Shown here piece by piece: positions 1 through 8,476 of a stretch of DNA of 64,000 nucleotides. Under the pieces are notes generated by a model. That model searched no databases, was not told the DNA's origin, and worked only from the letters and a program-made list of their open reading frames with translations. The first letter of the stretch is position 1, and every line of letters starts with the position of its first letter. The translations under genes were made by a program, and so were the position numbers. The DNA is taken from assembly GCF_024160105.1 (NCBI RefSeq), contig NZ_JAMFTQ010000009.1, forward strand, positions 1 to 64,000, read 5' to 3'. This DNA comes from Corynebacterium stercoris. Its GTDB lineage: Bacteria > Actinomycetota > Actinomycetes > Mycobacteriales > Mycobacteriaceae.

Positions 1-74
1 CCCTCAAGCTCAAGGAGCTCCTCGGCTAAGCGCACCGCCTTGTCCTTGAACTCGTCACTGAACTTCCTAGGCAT
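1..74 (-). mobile_element. IS3-family transposase OrfA, N-terminal fragment at window edge
   Basis: Reading leftward from an ATG at 74, the first 24 codons encode a basic helix-turn-helix start (MPRKFSDEFKDKAVRLAEEL...), which is the typical N-terminus of IS3-family OrfA. A purine-rich ribosome binding site (GAGGAGG) lies a few bases upstream. The gene leaves the window, so its length and integrity are unknown. The element's end is probably near position 123, where the neighbouring acr3 reading frame abruptly stops matching its family; the bases between 80 and 123 would be the terminal inverted repeat and leader. Only one end is visible, so no target duplication can be tested. Confidence 0.75.
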
Positions 75-120
75 GATCCAATCCTCCTCTAGAAACGATC
101 GGAACTAAACCCAGGACGCT

Positions 121-243
121 TCACGGCAGCATGTGGCCGAGACCGAGACCAAGCGCCATGGCGATGAGGATCCAGATGGGCAAGTAACGGTCGAGGAACG
201 ACAAGCCTGACGACGGCTGCCGGGCTGGTGTTTGCGATGCCAT
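121..243 (-). pseudogene. acr3: Arsenite efflux permease acr3, truncated after 40 codons
   Basis: The reading frame starts at ATG 243 behind an AAAGG site and encodes 40 residues. It contains the segment [19 protein letters not shown], which is the conserved start of the first membrane helix of Acr3-type (ArsB) arsenite exporters. The frame ends in TGA two codons after GLGLGHML, where the IS3-family element begins. A normal Acr3 protein has about 350-400 residues and ten membrane helices, so this gene is certainly non-functional unless the rest lies beyond the element. It is transcribed divergently from arsR, the usual ars arrangement. Identification rests on the short N-terminus plus the arsR context. 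Confidence 0.75.
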
Positions 244-259
244 GAAGAGACCTTTACGT

Positions 260-275
260 ATCGACGATAATCAAT
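260..275. promoter_or_regulatory. Probable ArsR operator on the acr3 side
   Basis: Positions 260-275 read ATCGACGATAATCAAT and match 12 of 16 bases of the palindrome at 294-309. It sits just upstream of the acr3 ribosome binding site. Two related sites between divergent arsR and acr3 suggest that the repressor controls both directions. This is inference from sequence similarity between the two sites. Confidence 0.45.
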
Positions 276-293
276 AGCAAAGCTACCGTGTAT

Positions 294-309
294 ATTGACG
301 TTGGTCAAT
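294..309. promoter_or_regulatory. Probable ArsR operator, 16-bp palindrome
   Basis: ATTGAC-GTTG-GTCAAT is a perfect inverted repeat with 6-bp arms, lying directly upstream of the arsR ribosome binding site (AGGAGG at 312-318). ArsR/SmtB repressors bind imperfect palindromes in this position and are released by metal(loid). Confidence 0.6.
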
Positions 310-324
310 GTGAGGAGGTAGAGA

Positions 325-687
325 ATGGGTGATCGGAGCGTGACGGAGGGAAACGCGGCCCTGCCGGACAACGATCAGGCGTGCTGCTCTCTCGGCACCG
401 GTTTGCTCTCGATCGACGAAGCGGAGCGCTACGCCGCGATGTTCAAAGTGCTCGGCGATCCCGGTAGGCTGCGGTTGCTCTCCCAGGTGGCGCAGGACGG
501 ATGCGAACCCATCAGCGTAAGTGAGTTGGCAAAACGGACCGGGCTGAGCCAGCCGACGGTTTCCCACCACCTCAAGAAGTTCACCGAAGTGGGGCTGTTG
601 GAGAAGAACCGGCTCGGCAAAATGGTCGTGCACCACGTGCGCCCCGAGGTGTTCGCGGAGCTGCGGACCGTGTTGCAGATGGATTGA
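325..687 (+). CDS. arsR: ArsR-family arsenite-responsive repressor
   Basis: This 120-residue protein is a winged-helix ArsR/SmtB repressor. The recognition-helix region reads SVSELAKRTGLSQPTVSHHL (about residues 66-85). It carries adjacent cysteines at 20-21 and a third at 60. This matches, with a constant offset of five, the Cys15/Cys16/Cys55 arsenite site described for the C. glutamicum ArsR type, so it is probably an As(III) sensor of that subclass. The start ATG has a strong GGAGG site. Its presumed target, the divergent permease acr3, is destroyed by an insertion, so the repressor now appears to control a broken gene unless other ars genes exist elsewhere. Confidence 0.9.
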   Translation: MGDRSVTEGNAALPDNDQACCSLGTGLLSIDEAERYAAMFKVLGDPGRLRLLSQVAQDGCEPISVSELAKRTGLSQPTVSHHLKKFTEVGLLEKNRLGKMVVHHVRPEVFAELRTVLQMD

Positions 688-1106
688 TTCTCGGGCGGGT
701 GGTTCGAGCGGGGAGTTGCGGGGCTTTTTAAGTCTCACCTGGGTCTCGTTTAGTTAAATCTCAGTACGAGGGGCACGCGGACAGGCTCTCCCCTTTTCGG
801 GGGCGCGGCGAGGGGGCAAATTGGCGACGCTGGAGGTAGCCGAGTGCATCCGCAGTTCGACCTTTTGAGCTGCACTAATGCTTGGTGGACGGGAGCTCGA
901 TCTTGGTCGATGCCGCGTACCAATTCCGCCTAGCGAGCCATGAGTAAACACTTGGCGCGACCTAATAGGCACCTTAGCTTAATGTTTGCTCACGGTATGA
1001 ATCCTCGGTGCCGGGCGTGTCGTAGCCGGTCGAAGGGTACAGCCAACCACGTTGTTGAATCCCAAGATCCCCCGCGCGTGAACTCCGCGCGATGAAAGGA
1101 ACCCCC
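688..1106. other. Gene-free stretch between arsR and the surface-protein gene
   Basis: About 420 bases hold no convincing reading frame on either strand. A short run at 787-800 (CCCCTTTTCGGGG) could form a weak hairpin. No clear promoter hexamers were found for the downstream gene, whose ribosome binding site is at 1094-1100. The stretch looks less GC-rich than the flanking genes, and may be scar sequence left by rearrangement around the IS-damaged ars locus. Confidence 0.4.
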
Positions 1107-3398
1107 GTGGCCACCGTCAGTCTGAAGAAGAAGATCCTCGCCGCGACCATCGCCAGCTCCGTTGTTCTCACCACAGTCCCCGGTGCAGTACCAACGCACC
1201 CAGCCAACCGATTCGTTCTCGCCAGTGATTCGGTGAGCACCGAGCTTGGGTCGGTGGTCGATTACGACAACGAGTTCTGGCTTTTCGAAATGGGCAAGGG
1301 GGTCAAGACGGTTCCATTCCCAAAGGGGGCAACAAGCTTCGAGGTTTTGGATCTAGCTTCCCGCTCGCTCCCTACGTACGTCTCGATTCGCAACGCTGGC
1401 GACAAGGTAGAGATCTCCCCGAAGCCGGGGGCTGACGGTAAAGAGTTGCTCATCGTCTTCTCAGATGCGACCGGCCGCAAGTGGGAGTCTCGGCGAGGCA
1501 TCGTCGTCCAGACGCGAACCACAGAAACCGCCCACCAGCTCAAGTCTGGCGAGACGCTGGATATCCCGCAGGGCAGCAGCCACGTTGTCAAGCAGGGCGG
1601 CGACCTGATCACGGTGACGGCGAGTCGTACGAACGCCAACAACCTCACCGTCACGGCGAACCCGGGCGTAGGTGGCCTGGCGATCGTCGAGGTCAAGGAT
1701 GAGTGGGGGAATACGTACCGGCACAAGATCACTGTCGTCGATACGCACAGTGCCCCGAACCCGCAGCCGAACCCGAACCCTGCGCCCGCACCAGCGGTGG
1801 TCACGCACAACCTCACCATCCACGACCGCCAAGATGCCGTGATCAAGCACGGGACCAGCACGAACACGCTCACGATCATCTCCGGCGGTGACCTGATCTT
1901 CCCGCTGCAGCCCACCGCGGGCGGCTGGGTGCTCGCGCCGCGCCAGGGGTCGAACGGCCTGGTCGTACTGGAGGAGCGCGACGCGTCGGGCCGCGCGCTG
2001 GCTCGCTACGAGCTCACCATCGTGCCCGCGCGCGTCTCCGAGTACAGCTACAACATCCACAGCGGACAGAAGCTGGACATTCGTGGCTCGAACTTGGTGC
2101 TCGTTGCGGGCGAAGGCTTATCGACGATCACCCAAACCCCAACCACCTGGACCATCCAACCCAAACCGGGTGCGACCGGTCAGATTGTTATTGAGGGTCG
2201 TGACGCACGCGGCCGCGTCGAAGTCCGATACACGCTGACGCTGGTGCAGCCCCCCGCGACCGGCGGCGCGGTGACCACGATTCCCGCGGTTGTGGATCAT
2301 TTCTTCAACGTCGCCCCCGGCGGCAAGATCGAGTTCACCATCACGCCCGGCAACACTCTGCACGTTGATCGCCCGGATGTGGTCACCATCACTGAGCAGG
2401 GAAATCAGCGCATCGTGACGGTGAAGCCGGGCGCGAGCGGCACCGTGGTGATCACCGAACGCGACCCGAACGGCAACCCGGTCAACCGCTACACCATCAC
2501 GATCGTGAGCCCGCCGGCCGGTGCTGGGGAAGGCACCGGCGCCCCAGGCGGTTCTGGTGGTCCTGGCGGGGCGACGATCATCGACGAGAAACCGGCTTCC
2601 GGCACCGAGACCGTCACGCCCGGTGGCGTTCCAGGCGGGGCTCCGGGCCAGGGCGGCACCATCGACATCATCTCGACCGGCCCCGACGGCACCATCACCG
2701 TCCGCGTCCCCGGCACCGGCGGCACGCTGAAGGTTGGCGACGGCACGGGTTTCCGCATCGTCGACAATGGTGACGGCACCTGGACCATCACGCGTCTCGA
2801 CGGCACCCCCATCACCGGCCCGCTCCCCATCACCTGGACCGGTGCGGGCGGCATCGAGGTGACGAATACGGTGACGGTGACGGTGGACCAAGCGTCGGAA
2901 AGCGGGAATGCGGCGGGTAGTTCGCTCGATCCGAAGTGCATCGCGTCGCTGGTCGGCTTCTCCGCGCCGCTGCTGCTGCTCATCCCGCTGGGGATTCTGG
3001 CGCAGGTGCGCGTGCCGGGCCTCGAGTTCCTGCACGATCAACTCAACGGCGCGCTGCAACGCCTCAACGCGCAGGCTCAGCAGGGGCTGGGCATTTACGA
3101 CGATCGCGGCGCCCGCACCGCCGCCAACGCCCAAGCCGCGTTCCACAGGCGCAACGACGAACTCATCGGCGCCGGCGTCGGGGCGTTGGCCCTCCTGGCG
3201 TTGGGGCTGGTCGCGGGCGATCTGACTATGCGCGCGTGCGGGTACGGCGAGCACACGTCGTCGCAGATGATTAAGAACGCGATTGACAAGGGCAAAGCGA
3301 AGCAGGCGGAGAAGAAGCTGGGGCAGGCGGCTCCGGCCGCTCCCGCTGCGCCGGCGGTTCCCGCCCCACCTACCGCCCGGCCAGCACCCCGTCGATGA
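1107..3398 (+). CDS. Large secreted repeat-domain surface protein with C-terminal membrane segments
   Basis: The protein has about 763 residues. It begins with a signal peptide (MATVSLKKKILAATIASSVV...) followed by at least four beta-rich repeats of about 75-80 residues. Each repeat ends in a motif like GxVVITERDPNGNPVNRYT or GQIVIEGRDARGRVEVRYT. A Gly/Pro-rich linker follows (around residues 470-530), then a hydrophobic segment (SAPLLLLIPLGILAQV), a helical stretch, a second hydrophobic segment (GAGVGALALLALGLVAG) and an Ala/Pro/Lys-rich tail. No LPXTG motif is seen. This layout resembles corynebacterial cell-envelope proteins of unknown function. I chose GTG 1107 because GAAAGGA ends 6 nt upstream; an in-frame ATG at 1092 lacks a site. 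The 3' end overlaps the convergent cutinase-like gene by 29 bp. Confidence 0.75.
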   Translation: MATVSLKKKILAATIASSVVLTTVPGAVPTHPANRFVLASDSVSTELGSVVDYDNEFWLFEMGKGVKTVPFPKGATSFEVLDLASRSLPTYVSIRNAGDKVEISPKPGADGKELLIVFSDATGRKWESRRGIVVQTRTTETAHQLKSGETLDIPQGSSHVVKQGGDLITVTASRTNANNLTVTANPGVGGLAIVEVKDEWGNTYRHKITVVDTHSAPNPQPNPNPAPAPAVVTHNLTIHDRQDAVIKHGTSTNTLTIISGGDLIFPLQPTAGGWVLAPRQGSNGLVVLEERDASGRALARYELTIVPARVSEYSYNIHSGQKLDIRGSNLVLVAGEGLSTITQTPTTWTIQPKPGATGQIVIEGRDARGRVEVRYTLTLVQPPATGGAVTTIPAVVDHFFNVAPGGKIEFTITPGNTLHVDRPDVVTITEQGNQRIVTVKPGASGTVVITERDPNGNPVNRYTITIVSPPAGAGEGTGAPGGSGGPGGATIIDEKPASGTETVTPGGVPGGAPGQGGTIDIISTGPDGTITVRVPGTGGTLKVGDGTGFRIVDNGDGTWTITRLDGTPITGPLPITWTGAGGIEVTNTVTVTVDQASESGNAAGSSLDPKCIASLVGFSAPLLLLIPLGILAQVRVPGLEFLHDQLNGALQRLNAQAQQGLGIYDDRGARTAANAQAAFHRRNDELIGAGVGALALLALGLVAGDLTMRACGYGEHTSSQMIKNAIDKGKAKQAEKKLGQAAPAAPAAPAVPAPPTARPAPRR

Positions 3399-3834
3399 CC
3401 TGGCTGGTCCAGTCGAGGGCGTAGCCGTAACCCGTGCGGCCGCCAACGGAGAAGTCGTCGGTGTAGCCGAGCTTGTAGTAGGCGAAGTGCTGCGGTCCGA
3501 AATCGCCGGCGGATTGGGCGTCGGCGACCAGTGAGGGGTTGGCGCGGGCGCCAAACGCGTTGAACCGCCCGAGCGTCGCCGGGTATTTCACCTGGTAATG
3601 GCGTACGCGTGCGGCACCGAAGCGCTCTTGGAGATCGTGGGCTGGGGAGGATCCGTCGTCGAAAAGCGTGGTGCGCGCGGAGGGGTGCCAGGAGTGCGAG
3701 AACCCGGTGCCGGCCGCCTGGATCACCTCGATCGGGGCGCAGCTGGGCACCCACGGCTGGGCCTGCGCCGGAGCCGCGAGCGTGCCGACGCCAACAAGCA
3801 ACGCAGCGCCGAGAGCGCGAACCCGGCGGACCAT
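3370..3834 (-). CDS. Truncated cutinase-like secreted protein
   Basis: This 154-residue protein has a signal peptide (ALGAALLVGVGTLAAPAQAQ) and then CAPIEVIQAAGTGFS, which resembles the N-terminal strand of cutinase-family esterases, and a later YPATLGRF segment. Full-length cutinases have 200-300 residues and a nucleophile motif GYSQG; here the frame stops just before that motif would be expected. The last 29 bp overlap the end of the convergent surface-protein gene, whose tail is low-complexity. It starts 2 nt after the stop of the YhgE-like gene and probably shares its transcript. It is likely a broken or highly reduced family member; a distinct short secreted family is the alternative. 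Confidence 0.5.
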   Translation of the reverse strand: MVRRVRALGAALLVGVGTLAAPAQAQPWVPSCAPIEVIQAAGTGFSHSWHPSARTTLFDDGSSPAHDLQERFGAARVRHYQVKYPATLGRFNAFGARANPSLVADAQSAGDFGPQHFAYYKLGYTDDFSVGGRTGYGYALDWTSQVIDGVLAGR

Positions 3835-3836
3835 GG

Positions 3837-5930
3837 CTAGACGGCGATCTCCGGGTGGACGTCCTTGCGCGGGATCTCGCGGATGATGCGCAGGGCAATG
3901 CAGGAGATGATGAAGCACACCGCGGCCATGGAAACGAGGACGAAGAGGGCGAAGTGCATGCGCGGGTCGGTGGCCGTGGTGCCGAAGAGGGCGAAGCGGA
4001 CGAGGTCCACGGAGTAGCGCATCGGGTCGACCGTGTGCACCCACTGAATCAGCTTCGGCTGGACTTCCGGCGGGTAGAGGCCGTTCGACGCGACGAGCTG
4101 CAGCGACATGAGCGCCATGGTGATCAGGCGGCCGATGGATTGGCCGAACACCGCGTTGAGTGAATAAATCGCGGTGATGAACGCCCAGGACACGCCGACG
4201 AGCACGATGAGCAGCCAGATCGGGTGCGCCGGCTCCACCTTCAGCATGAACACCTGCACGATCCACAGTGCCAGCGACTGGAAGAAGCCGATGATGAACG
4301 CCGGGGTCAGCGTGTTCATGGCCACGCGGGCGCGAGGGGCGGCGGAGTCGATCGCGCGGCGGTTCAGCGCCGGCATGACCATGAACATGATCAGGCCGCC
4401 GAACCACAGCGACAGGGAGAGGAAGAACGGGGACAGGCCCTTGCCGAAGTAGGTCACTTCGTCGCCGACGTGGTGCGCCACCACCGGCTCGGACGCGGCT
4501 TCGATGGCCTGGTCGAGGCGGTCGCCCTCCCAGCGGGGGGCTTCGGCTGCGCCGTCGGAAAGCTTCATGGAGAGCTCGCCGGTGCCGTCGGAAAGCTGGA
4601 CCAAGCCGCTGTTGAGGTCGCCGAGGCCCACGACCAGCTGGTTCGAACCAGCGGCGAGCTTGGAGGACGCGTCGGAGGCGGTGTTCGCCGCCACCACCAG
4701 CTGGGACGTGCCGTTCTTCAGCTCCGTCACGCCAGCGAGCAGCGTGCCGGAGCCCTCCTGCAGGCGCGCGAGACCGGCCGCGAGCTGCTGCGCAGCGCTC
4801 GTGGCGGTGTCCACGCCGGAGCGGTACTCGCTGGCCGGGTCCTGGAGCTGATTCGCCAGCTCGTGCGCGCCGTTCTGCAGCTGGATCATCTGGCCCACCA
4901 GGTCGTTGCCGGCCAGGGCGCTGAGCGCGGAGCCGTTGAGCTGCGCGCGGGCGTCGCGGGCCTGCTGCGCGAGGATCTCGGTGCCCGGGATGGGGGAGGC
5001 GTCGAGGTCGGCGATGACATTCGCCAGGTTCGCGTCGATGTTCTGCACCGCCGCTTGCGCCTGGCCCAGCTGGCCGGCCACGCCGGTGATCTTGTCCACG
5101 CCGCCGGCGATTTGCGCCGCGCCCGCGCCGAGGCGGTCCGTGCCGCCCTTGAGCTTGGTCATGCCGTCGGCCAGCTGCTGGGAACCGCTGGCCGCGGTGC
5201 TGATGCCGTTGCCCAGCTCCTGCGCGCCGCTCTGCAGGCGGCCCACACCCTCATCGAGCTGGTTGGCCGCACCCGGCATCTTCTGCAGCTGCGAGTTGAA
5301 CTCCTGCAGGCCGCCGTCAAGTTTGCCGGCACCCTCGCCGAGCTGCTCGGAGCCTTCGCGGGCGGCACCGGCACCGTCGTCAAGCTTCTCTGCGCCCTCG
5401 GCGGCGGCGTCCATGCCCTCGCCGATGGTGTTGAAGCCCACAAAGAGCTGGTCAACCACCTTCGCGCCGACCGTGTTGGACACCGCGTTGGCCACGGACT
5501 GGGTGGCCACGTTGCCCAGCATGGTGGGGATGAAGCCGTTCGTCTCATTCAGCGCGACGTTGATCTTCGCCTGCCGCGGGTGGTCCGAGTTCACGCTGGT
5601 CGCAGCCTCGGTGAAGTCCGTCGGGATCTCCATGGCCAGGTAATACTTGCCGGAGCCCACGCCCTCGCGCGCCTCCTCGGCGCTGACGACGTGGAACTCC
5701 ATCGGGTCTTCCTCCAGGAGCGCGTCCACCACCTCTTGGCCGGCCTCGCCTTCGTCGGAATTCACCAGCGCGACCGGCACCTTGTTGAAGTTGCCCAGCG
5801 GGTCGTAATAACTCCACACAAACAAGCCGCCGAACAGCAGCGGCAGCAAAATGATCACGATCAGCGCCAGCGGCGGCAGCTTGCCGTGACCGAACTTCCG
5901 GAAGTTGGTTCCTAGGTGCAGTCCGCTCAT
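3837..5930 (-). CDS. YhgE/Pip-family membrane protein (ABC-2-like export permease)
   Basis: The protein has 697 residues. A first membrane helix (LIVIILLPLLFGGLFVWSYY) is followed by the conserved NKVPVALVNSDEGE strand. A long extracytoplasmic region has heptad-like LxxGxxxLxxG repeats (about residues 170-460), and five or six membrane helices form an ABC-2-type C-terminus. This is the architecture of YhgE/Pip proteins, related to phage-receptor Pip and the EsaA family. ATG 5930 overlaps the upstream ATPase stop by 4 bp (ATGA), implying translational coupling. Together with the ATPase and the divergent TetR regulator it probably forms an exporter of unknown substrate. Confidence 0.88.
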   Translation of the reverse strand: MSGLHLGTNFRKFGHGKLPPLALIVIILLPLLFGGLFVWSYYDPLGNFNKVPVALVNSDEGEAGQEVVDALLEEDPMEFHVVSAEEAREGVGSGKYYLAMEIPTDFTEAATSVNSDHPRQAKINVALNETNGFIPTMLGNVATQSVANAVSNTVGAKVVDQLFVGFNTIGEGMDAAAEGAEKLDDGAGAAREGSEQLGEGAGKLDGGLQEFNSQLQKMPGAANQLDEGVGRLQSGAQELGNGISTAASGSQQLADGMTKLKGGTDRLGAGAAQIAGGVDKITGVAGQLGQAQAAVQNIDANLANVIADLDASPIPGTEILAQQARDARAQLNGSALSALAGNDLVGQMIQLQNGAHELANQLQDPASEYRSGVDTATSAAQQLAAGLARLQEGSGTLLAGVTELKNGTSQLVVAANTASDASSKLAAGSNQLVVGLGDLNSGLVQLSDGTGELSMKLSDGAAEAPRWEGDRLDQAIEAASEPVVAHHVGDEVTYFGKGLSPFFLSLSLWFGGLIMFMVMPALNRRAIDSAAPRARVAMNTLTPAFIIGFFQSLALWIVQVFMLKVEPAHPIWLLIVLVGVSWAFITAIYSLNAVFGQSIGRLITMALMSLQLVASNGLYPPEVQPKLIQWVHTVDPMRYSVDLVRFALFGTTATDPRMHFALFVLVSMAAVCFIISCIALRIIREIPRKDVHPEIAV

Positions 5931-6511
5931 AGCTCCTCGTTCACGGTGGTCACAAGTACGGGCACATGCTTGGCGACGTTCTCCAGATCCGCCAACAGCT
6001 CACTGCGCAGCGACATCTTCTTGATCTGGTCAATATCGTCAACGATAAGCAGCTCAGCATTCGGGCGCGAGATGAGCGCCAGCAGGATGCGCAGGCGGAA
6101 CCGCTCCAGCACGCCGAGCTCGCCGGGGGTGCGGTCGGGGTCGAAGTTCGTCAGCTGCAGCGGTTCGAGCCACGGCTCGACGAACTTGTGCTCCATGATG
6201 TTCTGCCGGCGCGGCGTGCGCGAGAAGAACGGCAGCGCCCACACGACCTCCTCGCGGATGGCCTCGCGGGATGGCACCTGGCGCTCCAGCGAATCGATCA
6301 GCGTCACGCCGGCGAGCGCGATGCCCTTGAACCCCGGGCCCTCGACGGTGCCGGAGTGCGGACGGTAGCGCCCGGCGAGCGCCATCGACAGCGTGGAGCC
6401 GCCGGATTCGCGCTTCGTTTGCACGATGGTGAGGCCGTCGTAGACCTCGAGCGTGACCGGGGTATCGCCCTCATTGGCCACGAGATCGCGCGCGATAAGT
6501 ACAGGTTGCAT
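5927..6511 (-). CDS. ABC-type ATPase-like protein with degenerate Walker A
   Basis: The 194-residue product aligns in layout with an ABC ATPase: an N-terminal beta strand, a loop at the Walker A position (TKRESGGSTLSMALAG), a helical region, a signature-like stretch (GELGVLERFRLRILLALI) and a Walker B-like LLIVDDID. The P-loop lacks the GxGK[ST] residues, and the Walker B lacks the usual DEP, so ATP hydrolysis is doubtful. The start at 6511 is set by GGAG nine bases upstream; upstream in-frame codons lack a site. It is coupled to the YhgE-like gene by a 4-bp overlap. It may be a structural or regulatory partner rather than a motor. Confidence 0.7.
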   Translation of the reverse strand: MQPVLIARDLVANEGDTPVTLEVYDGLTIVQTKRESGGSTLSMALAGRYRPHSGTVEGPGFKGIALAGVTLIDSLERQVPSREAIREEVVWALPFFSRTPRRQNIMEHKFVEPWLEPLQLTNFDPDRTPGELGVLERFRLRILLALISRPNAELLIVDDIDQIKKMSLRSELLADLENVAKHVPVLVTTVNEEL

Positions 6512-6615
6512 TGGTATTTGCTCCAAAACGGAGGATTGGCTATCACTTAATTCAGGCGCTATCATCCTCGCCCATAGCAATCCTGTCAAAATTTCCGCCG
6601 GGAAGGAGGCTTCCA

Positions 6616-7176
6616 TTGCGTGCCGACGCCCGCTTAAAGCGCGCCCAAATCATCACCGCCGCCATGGAGCTCTACCGCACCGTCCCAGCCTCCCAAGTCA
6701 CCATGGAAGGCATCGCCGCCGAAGCCGACGTCGGCATCGCCACCGTGTACCGGCACTTCCCGCGGCGCTCCGACCTGCGCCAGGCCTGCGCGCTCGGGTT
6801 GATCGAGTTTCTCGACGACTTCCTCGCCGAGACCCTCGAACATTTCGACACCGACCCCCAAGGCAAGTGGGAAAGTTTCGTGTGGCGCCTCGCCGACTTC
6901 GGCGTGGGCATGCTCGTCGGTGCCTTGGTCACCGACCTGCCGAGCGTCGCCCCCGAGGTCTTGGAGCAGCGCGACCGCTTCTTCGCCGACGTCGAAGTGC
7001 TCCTCGCCAAGGCCGCCGAACACGGGCTCATAGACCCGGGCGTGCAGCCGATTGAATTGGCGTCTGAACTGATCGTCGTCACGCGGCCGATGGATGCCCA
7101 GCTCACCGCCCTCTTCCCCGACGTGCGCGAACGCCTCGTGCGTCACCTGCTGGTGTCCTGGAGGGTGCGGGAGTAG
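6616..7176 (+). CDS. TetR-family transcriptional regulator
   Basis: The protein has 186 residues. The N-terminal helix-turn-helix reads TMEGIAAEADVGIATVYRHF (about residues 34-53), which is typical of TetR/AcrR regulators; the remainder is an all-helical ligand domain. The start is TTG 6616, placed by an excellent GGAAGGAGG at 6601-6609. It is divergent from the ATPase/YhgE operon, with 104 bp between start codons. This arrangement suggests it represses that exporter and itself. The ligand is unknown. Confidence 0.87.
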   Translation: MRADARLKRAQIITAAMELYRTVPASQVTMEGIAAEADVGIATVYRHFPRRSDLRQACALGLIEFLDDFLAETLEHFDTDPQGKWESFVWRLADFGVGMLVGALVTDLPSVAPEVLEQRDRFFADVEVLLAKAAEHGLIDPGVQPIELASELIVVTRPMDAQLTALFPDVRERLVRHLLVSWRVRE

Positions 7177-7248
7177 TTCTCGCGGGCGATTGCGCGGGCG
7201 ATTGCGCTGGCGATGGAACCGGCGCGGGCGCGGGCGCGTCTAATACGT

Positions 7249-8250
7249 ATGACACGTTCCCTCCACAACGGCATGCGCGTTAATGCCGACATGCTCTTGG
7301 CCGTCCCGGCGTCCGGCCTGCCTCCCGGGTTCTACCAGGTGAATAGTCGTTTCGGGGTGCACAACAACGGGCTTCTCGACGCTGGCCTGGCCACATACCA
7401 CCAGCGTGCGCACCCCTGCGGCATCGCGTATCTGGTGCCGGCTGCGCTCCGCGCGGCGGCGCATGCGCTCACCAACCCCAACTTCACCGTCGGCGGGTTC
7501 GCTGCGCTGGCACTCTACGGCTTGGAGTTTCTCGTCGAGGGAACCGACACAGTGCTCATGACCGATCTGGTTACCGCCAACCGGCCCGCCAGCGCGTGCG
7601 CCCCCGCCGTGCTCCGGTGGCAGCCGCCGCGCAAACACCTTTGGCAAGTGGAAGTCTGCGGGGCACCGGTTTCCATCGCATCGCCGGGACTTGCAGTAGT
7701 CCAGGCGCTTGCAGCGCTGAGGAAAGAGGACGTCCAATGGAAGGTAGTCGATACACCCGAGCACAGCGCGACATTCATCCGCGCCGTCCAGCTTGTCGAC
7801 GCAGTTCGCAATCAACTCGGCGTCGACAGCGCCGACATCTTGCGCGCCGGACCAGGCCGCATCGACATGAGGTGGCTCACGCAGGTGATCATCACCTCGT
7901 CCGCCTTGGCCGACTCGCCGAAAGAAACCGAGATGCGGCTCTTGGCCGAACCGGTAGTCGACGGGTTCGGCCTCGTACTCTCCGAGCAAGTTCCCGTGCT
8001 CATCGACGACAAGCACATCACCCGCTTCGATCTCGCGATCATTGAGCTGAAGATCGGCATCATGTTCGACGGCGCCCACCACTGGACAAAAGACCGCCGC
8101 GACAAGGACAGCGAAATCGACCTCAGCGTAATCGGGGAGGACTGGCTATCCCTCCGATTCTCCGAAGGGACGCTTCCCGGCCTTCCGAAACGGCTGCCAG
8201 GCGTCATCGAGAAACGGCTTGCTTCCCGACGCAAGGAAGCAACGCCGTAG
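7249..8250 (+). CDS. DUF559-like protein (restriction-endonuclease fold), unknown role
   Basis: The protein has about 333 residues. The C-terminal part contains a hydrophobic strand followed by LKIGIMFDGAHHWTKDRRDKDSEI and then IGEDWLSLRF, recalling the [DE]-x-DG-xxH and basic-turn pattern of DUF559/Vsr-like nuclease folds often found behind an AbiEi-like N-terminal region in actinobacteria. The canonical E-D catalytic pair is partly altered (IELKIGIMFDG). The start is uncertain: ATG 7213, 7249 and 7273 are all possible; a TAATAC -10-like element at 7241 favours a late start. A second protein of similar type is encoded at 38960-39886. Confidence 0.55.
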   Translation: MTRSLHNGMRVNADMLLAVPASGLPPGFYQVNSRFGVHNNGLLDAGLATYHQRAHPCGIAYLVPAALRAAAHALTNPNFTVGGFAALALYGLEFLVEGTDTVLMTDLVTANRPASACAPAVLRWQPPRKHLWQVEVCGAPVSIASPGLAVVQALAALRKEDVQWKVVDTPEHSATFIRAVQLVDAVRNQLGVDSADILRAGPGRIDMRWLTQVIITSSALADSPKETEMRLLAEPVVDGFGLVLSEQVPVLIDDKHITRFDLAIIELKIGIMFDGAHHWTKDRRDKDSEIDLSVIGEDWLSLRFSEGTLPGLPKRLPGVIEKRLASRRKEATP

Positions 8251-8300
8251 GGTGCCCCGCCGCTCCTGCCAGGTACCCCACCGCTGGTGCCAGGTACCCC

Positions 8301-8406
8301 GCCGCTTCCGACAGTTTGTCAGCAAATGTAGCGACCTGGGGAAATGGGTGCGGCTCAGAAAGATTCTGCAGAATCTTTCTGGGCCTGGGTGCCGGCGGCG
8401 TGCCGG
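8301..8406. repeat. 106-bp direct repeat, copy 1, with near-perfect 32-bp palindrome
   Basis: This copy matches 8477-8582 at nearly every base, offset by 176 bp. It contains a palindrome centred between 368 and 369 of the 8000s (CAGAAAGATTCTG then its mirror, 8356-8381), flanked by GGGC on the right and GCT on the left. It lies between convergent genes ending at 8250 and 8641. The rest of 8251-8640 holds the second copy and GC-rich filler with short CCAGGTACCCC repeats at 8268-8300; no gene is seen. Confidence 0.85.
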
Positions 8407-8476
8407 CAGGCGGCCCGGGGGTCTCGGAGCGGCCGTGAGGTTGATGTCAGAGCACTCACTGCTGCTCCGCCGCCTC

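Noticed and set aside
4224-5915. 563-codon plus-strand frame opposite the YhgE gene
   Set aside because: The plus-strand translation is Arg/His/Leu-rich with no domain; the minus strand encodes a clear YhgE protein coupled to its neighbour.
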